In this document: piece by piece, positions 30,638-44,278 of the stretch
Layout of the letters: each line of letters starts with the position of its first letter
How positions within the stretch are numbered: position 1 is the stretch's first letter
From: Chrysomallon squamiferum
Lineage: Eukaryota; Mollusca; Gastropoda; Neomphalida; Peltospiridae
Direction of reading: 5' to 3'
DNA length: 47,464 bases
NCBI GenBank assembly: GCA_012295275.1
Contig: CM022678.1
Coordinates: 19,208,176 to 19,255,639 of the forward strand
Translations under genes and position numbers: made by a program
Notes under the pieces: model-generated
What the model was told of the DNA's origin: nothing
Seen by the model: only the letters and a program-made list of their open reading frames with translations
Databases searched by the model: none

Positions 30638-32129
30638 TGTTTTTAACAAGTTCTACCTTTTAAATATAAATAATATAATTTTTAACTCGTCACCAGATTG
30701 AAGAGTTTCTTGTTGTTGAAAAATGCAATAGTTTCAAGCCGTAAATTCTTACGTTAATATGAAGATCTGTATAAAAATGTTTTACATATTTAGACACGAT
30801 CTATTTGAGACAACTTTCAAACTGATTCTAGAAACAGACTACGAGGATATAGAACATGTATCAGATAAATTTCTTGAAGAAAAAATTAAATATGTAAATA
30901 TTTTCATAAGAAAGAAACATCGCACCGAACATGCACAGCTACAAATTGTAAATGCAAAAGCGCGAGCACGCAGTTACTCCTCACTATGGCCTAGGACAGT
31001 CCGAGGATCGACCCTAGCGCCAGTCAAAACGAAGAGACTGAGTATTGAACAATCTCTGTTACACAGAGTAAACATTTCTAACTGTAAATATCGGATTTTT
31101 AGATGCACTAGAGGTTTTAAACTGTTTTAATCAGTATGATATTTTGTGGTCAGGGTTATGTTTACTGGGTTATATATCATCTAAACGGTGACCTAATTTT
31201 AACTCTTGTTATGCTGTAAAACAAATTTAATAGACAATTTACAGAATATAACGCCAATATTCAGATACTCCTGATTATATAATGTGTGATACTGAAACAA
31301 ATAACATGGTAGAAGTTTTAGAGAAATTATTTAGTTTATGAACGAGCCAAACAACATGCTAAATTTCGGAATTTCTCAAAGAAAATGTCAGGATATTGGT
31401 AGACCAAATACATGTATAAACTACGTCGCTTGCTGCGTGTATTAGACAAAAACTTAAAATTTGAAGTTCTTGATTTTGAACCTTTATATTGAGATACTGA
31501 TAGTCCAGTTACAATTTCCTTTCAGTGGTTTAAAAACGAAACAACAAGTAGACTGCACTGATGAAACTGAACTGAAATTCCGAAAATGGAATAAGAATCT
31601 GGCTGACAAATATAATGTAAACACAGAAACTATCACGACTATTATTTCTGATTTAGATAGGTCAATATTGTTTAATATCAGCAGCTTAACGCCACGGTGA
31701 ACAAGATCAGTAACTTATTCCTAAACATCACGGTAAGCACATTTGGATATGTTCGAAGCAAATCTTCCGCTAACCATGTAAAAATGACATGGTTTTGTTG
31801 GCATGCAGATCATTCGGAAGAAAATACACAGAAACCAGAACATTTCAACAATAAGAAAACATAAGAAAACAAACAACGAGTTATAAATACCAGGAAACAG
31901 TACAAGAATGTAATATTAATTTTTTTAAGAAGACAAATCTGGAAAACAGAATAGAAACTTACAGACCTCAGCAAAAAAAAAAAAAAAAAAGCATTCGAAC
32001 GTTTTAGGATTGCAACCTACTCCTTTAAAATCACTGCACCAATATTTTTCTTACGTAAACATCAGTGATGATAGACTCCATAACAAAAATGTACAGCAGA
32101 TTTAGAAAGTAATAATTTACTAAATAGCC
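30638..32129. other. Unassigned non-array sequence
   Basis: No repeat-array blocks and no recognisable gene. A 123-codon ATG frame on the plus strand (30759-31130) is hydrophilic and basic in its second half; I do not recognise it. A frame at 31526-31696 is preceded by a good acceptor (TTTCCTTTCAG) and followed by possible donors at 31697 and 31733. It could be an exon, but it has no partner I can identify. Confidence 0.3.
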
Positions 32130-32710
32130 GTACTTTCGAATGTAAATTATTTACAGTTTTTACAAATATCAACATTTTGGGTCAAGGGAATATAATTAAT
32201 GAATATGTCAACCAAACTTTTAATTGTATGATACATGAATATGTGCAACTTTTATATTTTGTGTTTGAAAGGGGTATCATCCTTTACTCATTGTTGGTTC
32301 GTATAATGAAGCCAATTTAAAAAAAAAAAAAAAAAAAAAAAAATAATGTGGTCTTAAAAATAATGCAGTAAATTATAGATCAATTACATTACTCACTTGG
32401 TTCGGGAAACTATTTACGGCTGTGTTAAATAATAGACTAAAGTTGTATCGTGAAACTAATGATATATTGTCTGAAGTTCAATCATTAGGATTTAGGAAGG
32501 ATTATTATACAAATGACCATGACTGTACAGTATATGATCATATATTACAGCAAAACTTTTTGACTGAGTGTGGAGAATCGGACTTTAGGGGAAATTATTT
32601 AAGAATGATATAAATGGTAAATGTCTCTATGTAATTTACAATATGTATCAAAATATTAAATCTTACGTCAGTGCACATAAGTCATTAACAAAGTTGATAC
32701 TTAGTCACTG
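32130..32710 (+). mobile_element. Decayed non-LTR retrotransposon reverse transcriptase
   Basis: Fragments of a LINE reverse transcriptase in order but in different frames. First comes a stretch around IINEYVNQTFNCMIHEYV (32190-32250), then VFERGII (32260), then NYRSITLLTWFGKLFTAVLN with LNNRLKLYRETNDILSEVQS and GFRK (32368-32500), then KLFKNDINGKCLYVIYNMYQ (32590-32655). These follow the usual order of RT motifs 1-3 in many animal LINEs. A poly-A run (32320-32343), frameshifts, the missing catalytic YADD region and microsatellites downstream show that it is dead. Confidence 0.7.
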
Positions 32711-32774
32711 CTTCTCTTTTTCTTTCTTTCTTTCTTTCACCGTTTTCTTCTTCTTCTTCTTCTTCTTCTTCCTC

Positions 32775-32815
<41 letters not shown>

Positions 32816-33075
32816 GCAGCAATAACAACAACAACAACAATAATTATGAAGTGTAGTTTGACATTAAACATTAAATCCGACCTACTGTTTCACAGACAAA
32901 ACCAGGCAGTATTAGCTATATTATCTTCAATACCCATATAAGATTTTTCTATACTTTAACACAGAGTGTAACTACAATGGTTTCAAATTCTCTGTTTCCA
33001 ACTCAACCATAAACATGATTAACGTGCGGTCTGTCTAAGTTTCTATGCATGTACTACTCACAGAAAAAAACAAAA

Positions 33076-33119
<44 letters not shown>

Positions 33120-33436
33120 TAATAATAATAATAATATAAATAATATTAATATTAATATTAATAATATATTAATAATAATAATAAGACAAAGAACAACAAC
33201 AACAACAACAACAACAACTGTTTTAGATTGTTTTAAAGTGGAATGTATCTGGGTCTCGTTAAAATTATCTTACAATAAAATAACATTGACCTTGACCAGT
33301 GACCTTGTTTATTTTAAAATGTAAAGAGCGACAAAAGTGAATATTAATAATAAACCCTTCAAACATTTAACGAATCAGTTGATATCGTGCTATTGATTAC
33401 TTTAATTTCTCGATTGATTACAACTCCCTAATTCCC

Positions 33437-33476
<40 letters not shown>

Positions 33477-33586
33477 TTTAATGGAAACAAGAATTTGAAA
33501 ATAAACTAACATGAATCTTTAAAAGTTTTAATGAGAAGATACTCCGTATTGAAAACATATTATATATACATATCTAGACACACACA

Positions 33587-33617
<31 letters not shown>

Positions 33618-34160
33618 GAACGCACGCACAAACGCACACACAACCGCACACACACACAGTGAGGTATTAAGTATAGTCTGAAATGACAGATGTAAGGAAA
33701 TTATTTGTATCAGACATGCACAGACCTTGCACCACCTTATCGTGTTTTCTGGTCACATTTGTAACTAAATACACATTAAAAGTCATGTGCTAATAGAATG
33801 CAGAGAGAGGGAACAAAGACTGACAGACACAATAAAATATAAGGGTAATAACATGAGAATAATAATGAAAATAGGTGAATATTCATTAAGAACTGAACAA
33901 TTAGCTTCTCAACTTTCCTCAATAGCAGTTAAGCTCAAAGAGAGTTCTGTAAACATTACTGATACCTTTTTTATAATAACTAATAGCGTTTATTGTTTGT
34001 AACATCACATAAACATGAACTGAAGAATCACCAAATATTACTGGGAAATGTATCTACACCTTGTATTCTATATATCTCATAAATGTAACAGTAAAATAAA
34101 ACATTGTGGACAATTTAACACATCTAATCTTAGCCTCCAACGGAAAACAGATTAACTAAC
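32711..34160. repeat. Microsatellite-rich stretch without recognised gene
   Basis: Contains (CTTT)n 32718-32739, (TTC)n 32746-32774, (ATT)n 32776-32814, (AAT)n 33079-33186 followed by (AAC)n 33194-33220, (AAT)n 33439-33477 and (CA)n 33583-33658. A 71-codon frame at 33787-34002 is unassigned; nothing identifies it. Confidence 0.7.
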
Positions 34161-34162
34161 AT

Positions 34163-34173
34163 ACACACACACA

Positions 34174-34227
<54 letters not shown>

Positions 34228-34304
34228 TACACACACACACTCACACACACACACACACTCACACACTCACACACAGACACACACTCATTACACATACACC
34301 AACA

Positions 34305-34341
<37 letters not shown>

Positions 34342-34371
34342 ATTACACACACACACACTCACACTCACACA

Positions 34372-34440
<69 letters not shown>

Positions 34441-34495
34441 ACTCACACACAGACACACACTCATTACACACACACCAACACTCACACACACACAT
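34163..34495. repeat. Interrupted (CA)n satellite with ~179-bp higher-order period
   Basis: About 330 bp of CA repeats broken by CTCA, CAGA and CATTACA variants. The variant block around CACACTCATTACACA occurs at 34282 and again at 34460, so a longer period has been duplicated inside the satellite. Such alternating purine-pyrimidine DNA can adopt Z-form. Confidence 0.9.
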
Positions 34496-35040
34496 TATAA
34501 TATAACGATTTCACCCTTCACATAAAAGTGACTTCCATATAGACATATTATTTTATTTTATATCATTTATTATTTTCATTTTGTTTTTTATTTCGATATT
34601 AACTAATCCTAATCTGCTACTATTTGCTTTTATCTGTTTTTTACTACTGTTGTATTTATTTATTTAAAGAGTGTCCGATATTCAAAATCCAGATTGAAAA
34701 CTTGACAACGTATAAACAATTAATACTGTTTAATACTGAAGTAGTCTCAAACAGACAAAAAGTCAAATTCATGAATTAAAATACATCCTTTATTAATATT
34801 ATTATTTTTATTATTGTTAATGTTATTGTTATTGTTATAAATAAAATTAAAAATAAAATTATCATAAATTATTTTGTTTTGTTTAATCCAGAATGTTTAT
34901 TTATTTATTTATGTACTATTGATCATATTATTATTTCGAAAGGGATATCCTTAGCTCTACTGAAACCAATACAATATAAGTTTAACTACCTCTAATGGAA
35001 GTCGAAGTAAAACCCGAATCTTTTCAACTAACGAACAGTC
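34496..35040. other. AT-rich non-coding stretch
   Basis: I see no gene, array block or known repeat here, only short AT-rich runs. Confidence 0.5.
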
Positions 35041-35215
35041 ACAAACGCCACGCGGTCTGCTCGCTATGTGAGTCGCCCGCTCAGATACCTCGGGTGATAT
35101 TTTTGTAAAGCGACACGTCACACGTTACAGAGCGTATTACTGTGGTTGCTTGGTGACAATGTAAACACATTTTCCTTTACCTCTAAGGATATAAAGCGTG
35201 TCAAACTGTTTTGTA
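35041..35215. promoter_or_regulatory. GC-richer patch with X-box-like site and TATA-like box
   Basis: Local GC rises around 35050-35140. GTTGCTTGGTGAC (about 35145-35157) fits an RFX-type X-box (two half-sites with a one-base spacer), a GACACGTCACACG site lies near 35113, and GATATAAAG follows at about 35189. No downstream gene is recognisable, so this could be chance or a promoter relic. Confidence 0.2.
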
Positions 35216-35498
35216 AAAGATATGAGCAGTATTTAGGGGCTAGCAACGTGTCATTTTCTTATAGTAAGCTTACAGACAGCTTAAAACAACAGTAAGAAAC
35301 ACACACACACTCACACACACAGACACACGCGCATACACATTCACATATAAGTTTATTTTTACTAAGATTTATGTTCTTCATTCATTAAAGAAGACTACAC
35401 TTTTTTCGTGTCGTAGAAATGAGAGAAGACATTGTTTATTGAATTATTCTATTTTTGTCTCTCTCTGCATATAGTCTTCATTATACCATCTCAAATAC

Positions 35499-35551
<53 letters not shown>

Positions 35552-36868
35552 CATTATTATTATTATAAGTATCTGTTTTTCTTTCACAGGGTGCTGACCT
35601 TCAAAGAAATGAATCTAAATAAAGTTAGTGAATAGGATGTAATTTTTAATTCTAACTTTAAACCTTGTTCTATAGTAAACATGATTAAACAAACTGAAAC
35701 AAAGAATAAGTAATTTTTGTGGCAATAGAAGCATAAGGTGTACGTTCGTTCAGCTAATGTATCTGGTTTGTGTCTCTAGATACTGGATTAATCATCACAT
35801 TTACAAATGTGATATGAAATACAAAATTTGAAGCGAAGTCTACATTTATTTTCTACGTAACATAGCTATTAATTTTAGTGAACGTGATCAAACAAAGTCA
35901 AAGCACGCAGGACTAGTCTTCGTGAAATCTGAGAAGCGTCCTAAATATTCGGATCAACGAACACAACGAGAAATATCATGTTTACTACGTGAAACGGTTT
36001 GCAGCAAATACTACTACTACTATTAATAATAATAATAATAAGAAGAAGAAGAAGAAGAAGAAGAATATCAATAATAATTATTATTATAAATGAATAAATA
36101 AATAATCAAATAAATAAATAAGTGAAAATAAAAATAAAAAGGGAATTCTTTCTGGTTTTTTTTTTTGTTTTTTTATCAACACTAAATTTTTATTAGGCCA
36201 TCAAAAAATGTCTGGTCCCAAAAAGCTTTCCATCGATTTACGTGTTCTTACCGTTTCTGTGCTAATCTGATTTTTTTTTTTTTTTTTTTTTTTTTTTGTG
36301 TTTTTTTTTTTTTTTTTTTTTTTGCTTCTAGAGTATTTGTATATTATACTTCCTTGTAGTTATACCTTATATAATCAGTTAACTATTCCTGAATTATAGT
36401 TATGATTTAATATCCTAGTAATGAATAAACTATTAGTTAAAGATAAAGCATGTGATCGGAATAAGAAATTATAAGTCAAATTTATACGTTCTCGCTGGAT
36501 GTTACTTACTGCGAAACTGTCAGTGTTATATAAGTGACTTCTTTCTACTTTCCTTTCTAAATTCCACGAATCGGTTCAGAAAGACGATATGATTCCTGTA
36601 AAACTTTTCAAAACATGTTTCCTAATACTATATTATTCTGTGTAGATTTAAATATTATTTTCTTCTAGGGTATTTATATTTCCTTGTATTTATATATCAC
36701 TCAACTATTTCTGAAACATAGTTATCATTTAACTTACAAGTAATGAATAAAATATTAGTTAAAAATATAGTATAAAATCGGAATAACAGATTTTGAATCC
36801 AACTTACACGTTCTCCCTGGACGTTCCTTACTCTGAAATTAACCGTCAGTGTTTCGTTTTTTAAATTA
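35216..36868. repeat. (CA)n run and degenerate repeat array, segment 5
   Basis: No gene. A CA-rich stretch at 35299-35345, then (ATT)n at 35501-35567, followed by forward unit blocks (AACATGATTAAACAAACTGA at 35679, AGTGAACGTGATCAAACAAA at 35877), (AAT)n(AAG)n 36023-36064 and poly-T 36271-36323. Confidence 0.7.
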
Positions 36869-37087
36869 AGACACCCGCTATTTTTGTATTGTTATATATC
36901 GGTTGATAGTTGTTCTATTTTTAATTCATATAGGCTGATAAAACTGTTAGTGTATTAGATAACAAAATAGACATTTGAGTTTGTATAGGTCAGCATTCTT
37001 TAAATCGAGCTAAACCGGCATCAAGCATAAGAATCGAAACATTCGATATTATTATTATTGTTGTTGTTATTGTTGTTGTTATTGTTA

Positions 37088-37159
<72 letters not shown>

Positions 37160-37753
37160 AATTAAATGAAGTTATGAGATACACAGCAGTTTTTACATAC
37201 ACAGCGAGTTCACAAAGTAGACATGATATTTACAAACGTGTTCATTGATCCGAATATATTTCTAAGTACGTTCATTTATCCATTATCTAGACACAAACGA
37301 AATAAGTTCGCTGAACGAATGTCTATCTTATTTTTCTCTTTTACTAATGCATCCTTTCAGCTGGTTTATTCACGTTTGCTAAATAACTAAATTCTGTAGA
37401 AAAAAACATACTAAACAGTTGCGATTCCTTAAATTAATGTAAACAGAAAAAGAAAAATCCCCCTATAAACTGCTCTAAAAATATTTCTCACATCTTGCTG
37501 GTCTCTTTACTCGCTATAGCTCTTGCATATTTCAGTGACCTAATTTCGCACACCCGTTTGTGTTTGTGTATTGTTATATATCGGCTGATAGCTGTGATAT
37601 TTTTAATTCATATAGGCTGACAAAAGTTAATAGCATGTAGAATTGTTGGCAGTCCTAGTGTTATTATATTAAACGTAGAAATAGGAGTTTGTATATGACA
37701 GTATTATTTCATCTCAGCGACACTGACAGCAACTGTAGGAATCGAATCGTTTA

Positions 37754-37756
<3 letters not shown>
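36869..37756 (-). repeat. Second inverted block of the array unit
   Basis: Reverse complement of the unit, shown by ATTGTTATATATCGG at 36889 and 37571, GGTCTCTTTACTCGCTATAG at 37501 and AATTTCGCACACCCGTTT at 37542. It includes a mixed ATT/GTT/TAG tract at 37048-37158 and ends at (ATT)n 37757-37803. Confidence 0.75.
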
Positions 37757-37801
<45 letters not shown>

Positions 37802-37805
<4 letters not shown>

Positions 37806-38391
37806 ATTTTATCTCATGTTACAACATTTTACCTTCAGTGTGAATAAATGTCACAAAACTAACACGCAGATGTCTCATGTTTCAACTTGCCTGTGTACTT
37901 CTAACTGCAGTTCTTTCTAGGTCACCTGTTTATTTGAATGAAGTGTTTTATTCTTGTTACCCTCTGACGTCACTGAATGTTCTCAGTATATCATGTTTCA
38001 GAAAACTTGTTTCAGTATGAAGTCACAAAGATATAGAGTGGTGACAGCGGGTTCGACTACGACAACGACAAATAATAGATAATAATATCGTGCTTTGAAA
38101 GAAAAACATGAAATAAACATTAGAAGGAAAAGAAACAACATTTATACACAACAATCATTTAATGTAACTTAACTTCCAATACATACTTCAAACTAGTTTT
38201 TAATAAAAATTTAATCTATTATTTTAACGTTATCAAGAGGACTTTAACCACTGCAACTGTTGTAAAACAGAAGTGTTATTATCGGATATATTAAAAAGTG
38301 TCACACATCTTTTCTCCGCTTTTCTTTAGTCATAGACACTGACTGCTAGACTCTATATCAAAGCATTTAAGAAATTAACATCTACTGTTAT
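37802..38391. repeat. Duplicated segment Y, copy 2
   Basis: Second copy of 30062-30637; sequence differences are scattered single bases and small indels. Confidence 0.8.
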
Positions 38392-38632
38392 TATATTAAA
38401 TGTAGAAATAGGAGTTTGTATAGGACAGTATTATTTCATCTCAGCGACACTGACAGCAACTGTAGGAATCGAATCATTTATATTATTATTATTATTATTA
38501 TTAATATTTTATCTCATGTTACAACATTTTACCTTCAGTGTGAATAAATGTCACAAAACTAACACGCAGATTCCTTATGTTTCAACTTGTCTATGTACTT
38601 CTAACTGCAGTTCGTTCTGGGTCACCCGTGTA
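38387..38632. repeat. Truncated tandem repeat of 37662-37920
   Basis: The run GTAGAAATAGGAGTTTGTAT at 38402 repeats the one at 37676, continuing through an ATT tract (shorter here) to the CTTCTAACTGCAGTTC landmark, then stops. The period is about 725 bp and the second copy is cut short. Confidence 0.8.
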
Positions 38633-39278
38633 TCCGTTTTTCTTTTCCTTATTGATTTCAGATATTGTGTTTGGGCAAGAGAATAATGAACAAAATGACC
38701 TACTTCAAAATTTTAAATTAAATAATTAAAAAATATTTAAAAAAAAAAAAAACCGAAAAGATATAAGGCCAGTTTTTGTTTTACCTATATATAATACTCA
38801 TTTTTATTAGGCTATCAAAATTTTACTGGTTAGAAAAAAAAATCCGTTTGTTTAAACGTTCTTACCTTTTGTGAGCTAAGCTATTCTTTTTATTTATTTA
38901 ATTTTAATTTTAATTTTTAATTTTTTTTTTTTATACCTCTTGGGTATTAGTATATTACACTTAATTGTAGTTATAACTTATATCAGTTAACTATTCGTGA
39001 ACCATAGTTATGATTTAATTGTCAAGTAATGAATAAACTATTAGTTAAAGATAAAGTATATAATCCAAACAACACATTTTAAATCAAACTTACACGTTCA
39101 CTCTGGATCAAACGAATTCTTTTTGCTTTCCTTTTTTGAATTCCACGGATGACTGTTGTAAAAACTATGTAGAAATGTTTTCTGATACTGTAATACTCTG
39201 TTTAAGTTTAAATATTAAAGAAAATATTTGGAATGTCAGAGAAAACTGTTGAACGGGCATTATTTTTGTTATAATTAC

Positions 39279-39360
<82 letters not shown>

Positions 39361-40476
39361 TACTTTTTTTGTTGTTGTTGTTTTTTTTCTTTCATGTAAT
39401 CTTCAGAAAAATAAAACTAAATAAAATTCATGAATATGATATATATATATATTTTTTATCCTAACTTGAAATTTAGTTATTTGGTAAACGTGATTAAACA
39501 AACTGAAACACGAATCAGTAATTTATGGAAACAAGAATAAGGTGTACGTTCGTCAGCGAATTTATTTCGTTTGTGTAACTAGACACTGGATAATTATTTA
39601 GAAATGTAACATGAAATAATAAATTTAATGCTATCTTTATATATTTATTTTCTAAGTAATTTAACTATTAATTTTCGAGAACGTGATTAAACAAAGACAT
39701 AGCACACGTGACTAATTTTCGTTGGAAACATAAGCTATATACGTTTGGAAATATCATGTTTACGTTCTGAACTCACATAGTACGTTTTTTTTTTTTTTTT
39801 TTTTAAATTTGTCCTTTGCTTGAACTAATGCTAACCTATAAACAACTCATATTATCTAAAACCACTAGGACTGAACAGTTCTACCTATTACTCATTTTTA
39901 TCAGCCTATATAAATTAAAAATATCACAGCTATCAGCCGCTTTAAACACTACAGAAACAGAAACGGGTGCAAGATTAGGTCTTTGAAATATACAAGAAAA
40001 TATAGCCAGCAAAGAGACCCGGGAGATGTAAGAAGTATTTACTAAACAGTTTTTAGTAGGATTTTTTTTTTTTTTTACAAAATTTTGAGGAGTCATAGCT
40101 CTATAGTTTCTCTTTCAGAGAACAATCATCGAACTGACCTGCGTCGAGATTATAAAGGTAAAATAAAAAAAATAAAAAAATAAATACTACTACTACTAAT
40201 AAAATGATTTTTCCCTCACGCTTCTCTAAATCTAGTTTTTGTGTTATTTGCTTCTTGTGTATTTGTATATTACACTTCCTTGCAGTTATAACTTGCCTAT
40301 ATTACTAGACAATTCATGAATGAATTTCTTATTTTAAGACACAACTAATGAATAATACGTTACTTAAATATCCAGTATCTGATCGTAATAACAAATGTTA
40401 AATCAAACTTACACGTTCTCGCTGCTTCTTCCTTACTCTCAAACGAAGAGTCAAAAACAGGGATAGCTTCACCTTT

Positions 40477-40507
<31 letters not shown>

Positions 40508-40850
40508 CAGGTGTCGTCTTTACTTATTGAATTTCAAGAATCGATATAATAAAACTAGATAATCAATGTGAACGCTATATAGGGGATGCCACCTGATAAG
40601 GTAATGTTATGACCTTGTTGCGTGACAAAAATATAAACACATTCATAACCACACAGCCGTATTATATCTATCAGCTCTATGCGCTATCAAGATCTGAGAT
40701 CTTCTATTTAATTATATTCTTCTTCTGTATTTGTAAATTACACTTCATGGCCTTTTTGCATGAAAACAGTATAAACACATTCATGACTATAACCCCTTAC
40801 TATATACACGTGCACGCCAGAACAGTCCATTTTTTATTTTGAAATAGCTA
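38633..40850. repeat. Degenerate repeat array, segment 6
   Basis: No gene. Forward unit blocks at 39486 and 39675, CACTACAGAAACAGAAACGG at 39947, and a TA run at 40485-40507. Tracts: (AAT)n(ATT)n palindrome 39279-39362, and poly-T 39786-39804. Bases 39390-39610 are a near copy of 18200-18450; 40260-40690 belongs with 23340-23700 and 28230-28620. Confidence 0.75.
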
Positions 40851-40935
40851 ATACAATGAAATACTGAGCCTTTGTAATTTCTTCTGCTTCTTCTTCTTCT
40901 TCTTCTTCTTCTTCTTTATATTATTGTTATTGTTT

Positions 40936-40999
<64 letters not shown>

Positions 41000-41285
41000 T
41001 GACTATTATATTACTACCATTAATATTCATTTCCACCTTCGAAGAAAATTTCTAACCTATCTTAACAAACATTACCATCCAGATTCGTAAGTTTCTTTTA
41101 TTATGAGGCGAACAGCATTTTTAATCTGTTGTTTCGTTTACCTCTTTTATAATAGTTCGTATCAATACATTCATTTTCGGCCTGTTAGAAATAAAATAAC
41201 ATTAATTTTTGTGCAGATGGGAACAAAAATAGCATAAACTTTGAGTGTTCGTGTATATTTAAATAAACTGTTAGATTTTTTTGTA
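40851..41285. repeat. (TTC)n(ATT)n tract and unassigned AT-rich sequence
   Basis: (TTC)n at 40884-40914 then (ATT)n at 40938-40997; the remainder shows no gene. Confidence 0.7.
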
Positions 41286-41411
41286 TTCAGGCCAAACTAA
41301 AGGTCCACCAGTCTCTGTGTATGAAGTGGTTTCGTTATCCGGATTCGCTTCAAGTTGTCATTAGCACGGAAGCTTGTCGCGCCTAACAACAACAACAACA
41401 ACAACAACAAC

Positions 41412-41444
<33 letters not shown>

Positions 41445-41990
41445 GCCTGTATATGGAATGTTTTCTAATGCTATTATATGCAAGAATACAAACACACTAA
41501 TCACCGTATGTCGTTAATATATATAATAAATTATAATTTAGAAATACAATATGTCTTATGACAAATTAATTATCTGAAAGAAGGCAGGCTGTTTGTTGGT
41601 TATTGATACAGAAATAAAATACGCGGTATGTAATATCCACAGTTTGCTACTTTCAGCTTCCAGAGATCATTTCCATTAAAACTATGTGCATCGTCATCTT
41701 TTTTATTATTATTATTATTATGTTTTTTTTTTGTTTTTGTTTTTTGCGTATACAAAATAAATGTTCTAATCCTCTCCAATATATTTCATTTCACGTTAAA
41801 CATGGCTTCCAAGACTTTAAGTGTTTAGGTCAGGGTACATCTAAATGTAGCACTGACTCTCTGAGAAGTTAAGTTCTAAATAAAAACAAAATCAGTCTTA
41901 TACACATTGAAGTATTCACCTACAATGAACACCCTTGTTCATTTGCCAATATACGGCAGGCGGTATTGAAATTCTAAATATGTTTTATTG
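41286..41990. repeat. Duplicated segment X, copy 2, interrupted
   Basis: Left block 41310-41385 and right block 41800-41990 match 13971-14260. They are separated by about 415 bp that include (AAC)n(AAT)n at 41388-41443 and a short ATT run at 41704-41720. Confidence 0.6.
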
Positions 41991-43137
41991 TCAAATGAAC
42001 TGAAACACGATCACTCAGAGTTAAGTAGTTTACCATGACACGAGTATTCACACCTGGAACAAAACGTATGGCTAACTAGTTGCTTTGATACCAATATATA
42101 ACATGTCACCCAGTATTTCTGATAATAGTAAACGTACATGTTACACCCGAATTCAGGTATAATCTTCAGTATTAATCTTGGAAAAAATTATTTGTCTGCC
42201 AAATTTTAAAGATATTTCAAACAGTACCGTTTATTTATTAATGTCTTGCGTTTTCTTATTATCAATATGAGATAATTTAAATTGTGTTTCTCTCTTTATA
42301 TATGTGAATAGCTTAATGAACTGGATACGTTAAAGGTTTGCCCGTTGCGAACGTTTGTAATGTACTCTGTTTTAGGTACATGTATGTGTATTACTTGAAC
42401 TTTATCCACCTTTCTTTGTATATATATCGTGACTTCGAGGGTCTAACAGGAAAGCTCGTGTATAAGGTATTCTGTTTTATGTACATTGATGTGTACAACT
42501 TGTAAGTTATCGCCCTTTCTTTTTGCGTAGATCGTGTATTATTGAGTCTAACGGAAAAGGGCGTGTGTCGTGTCAAAGGCTGCTCTTCTTACAGTAACGA
42601 AATTCATTATTACATATTCAGCGTCTTAGTAATTCTGACTTCTGCTGATTATAAATGAATTGTTTATAATTTCATATTTTGTAATTTTCAATTTGAGCCT
42701 TTGATATCTTTACTTATTTTAACTGTTCTTGTTTTATTTTGTTCTGATTTTATTTTAGTTCGATTTCCGTGTCTATATACCCCCAGTTAAGCCGATGTTC
42801 AGTCCCCAGGAAGTAAACATTTGAAATTATCACATTTTATGTTTTCATTGCACATACAAAATCTGCATGTTAAGAGACTTTGTGTGCTCTCTGTCATGAA
42901 ACTGGACTCTGAATGTTTGAAATAAACGTGTAGATAAAGTAACACGCATGAGATGAATCAATAACGTTACAGTCAAATAGAAGTATTATTTCTAAGTACT
43001 AGCATATACAGATATACACCTGTTAGTTGTTCTTGCCGTTTGATAAATCTGGTTTGACCAAGCTGTAAATCTGAAATGAATAACGAATTTATAAAAATAA
43101 AGAATGAAGTTTTGAAATTAACTATCATTTATATACA

Positions 43138-43165
<28 letters not shown>
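41991..43165. repeat. Duplicated segment Z, copy 1
   Basis: No gene. Bases 42235-43165 match 44345-45160, with shared landmarks GTATTACTTGAACTTTATC (42390 and 44499) and CAGTCCCCAGGAAGTAAAC (42801 and 44785). Inside it, 42360-42465 and 42470-42575 are a weak internal repeat. Bases 41991-42234 show nothing recognisable. Confidence 0.65.
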
Positions 43166-43183
<18 letters not shown>

Positions 43184-43208
43184 TTAATAATAATAATAAT
43201 AATAATAA
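43139..43208. repeat. (AAT)n microsatellite
   Basis: 70 bp of AAT, interrupted by AAATT near 43180. Confidence 0.9.
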
Positions 43209-44243
43209 GAAAAAAAATTACTAATGTTGAAACGAACGTGTTGAAAGAGCGGCCTAAATATTCTGTCTTTTATTTATTTATTTATTTATATATTTACTGA
43301 TTCGGTTATTTTTCACATACTTCAATCAGATTATCAAGCTTAAAGGTTCAACAAAAATTAGTATTTTTTCCTGTATAACGTTATCCGTAATTTATGTTTA
43401 TTATTATTACGTTTTAATCATTTCATTTTATTTGTATTTATATTTAAATTTCAGTTTCTTTGCTGTAAGAAATATTCGGACTCGTCAAGGGGAATTACTC
43501 CTGTTAGAACTCGCTGTTTCCTTGCCTCCTGAATTCAAGTTTCTAATAAAAATATAAATACCAGTAACAGTTATTTAGATTACAGAAATCGTTTCCATTT
43601 ATTCTATTTTATTTTATTTATTTATATATATATATATATCAAGTTATTATGAACACAAAATGCATGCTGAAATAGAGCTTCAACTCGGCAAGGTTAATTA
43701 GCTTTCAACGTATGTTCAAAACATTATGACGTCACCGCATATCCTAGAAGCCACTGACGATGTTGTGAACAAACAAAAGTGGTATTTAGTGAACAAATAG
43801 GCTTGTTTGATATATTTCAAAGAGAAGCTCAAATTAAAAAGTTGGTTACTTCTGTGTAAGTAATTATACAGACCAAAAGAAACAAACAAAAGCGTTTAGT
43901 TTAGATTGATAAACACAAAAGGGCATAATTATATTTATATGAATAAACAAATATTGTTCGGTTTACGTAAATATCTGCATACATACCTATGCACATGCCT
44001 ACATTCATATATTTATCCGTTCCTTTTGTGTGTTATTTATTTATTTAATTATTTATTTATTAATAGCAAAACAATAATAATTACTAATAAAATAACTATT
44101 TTATATGTCAAAAAAAGAGATAATAATATTTACAAGAAGTGAAAACTTAAAAATCAGCAGCATCAGCAGCAACAACCATAACAAAAGAAGAAAAACAGAA
44201 GAAAAAGAAAATGAATTAGATGATGAAAGTGATGACGATATTA

Positions 44244-44278
<35 letters not shown>

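Noticed and set aside
30759-31130. 123-codon frame as a real gene
   Set aside because: No recognisable domain, no homologous copy in the window and no clear splice context; kept only as unassigned sequence.
34152-34358. Cys-Val repeat frame on the minus strand
   Set aside because: A translation of the CA satellite.
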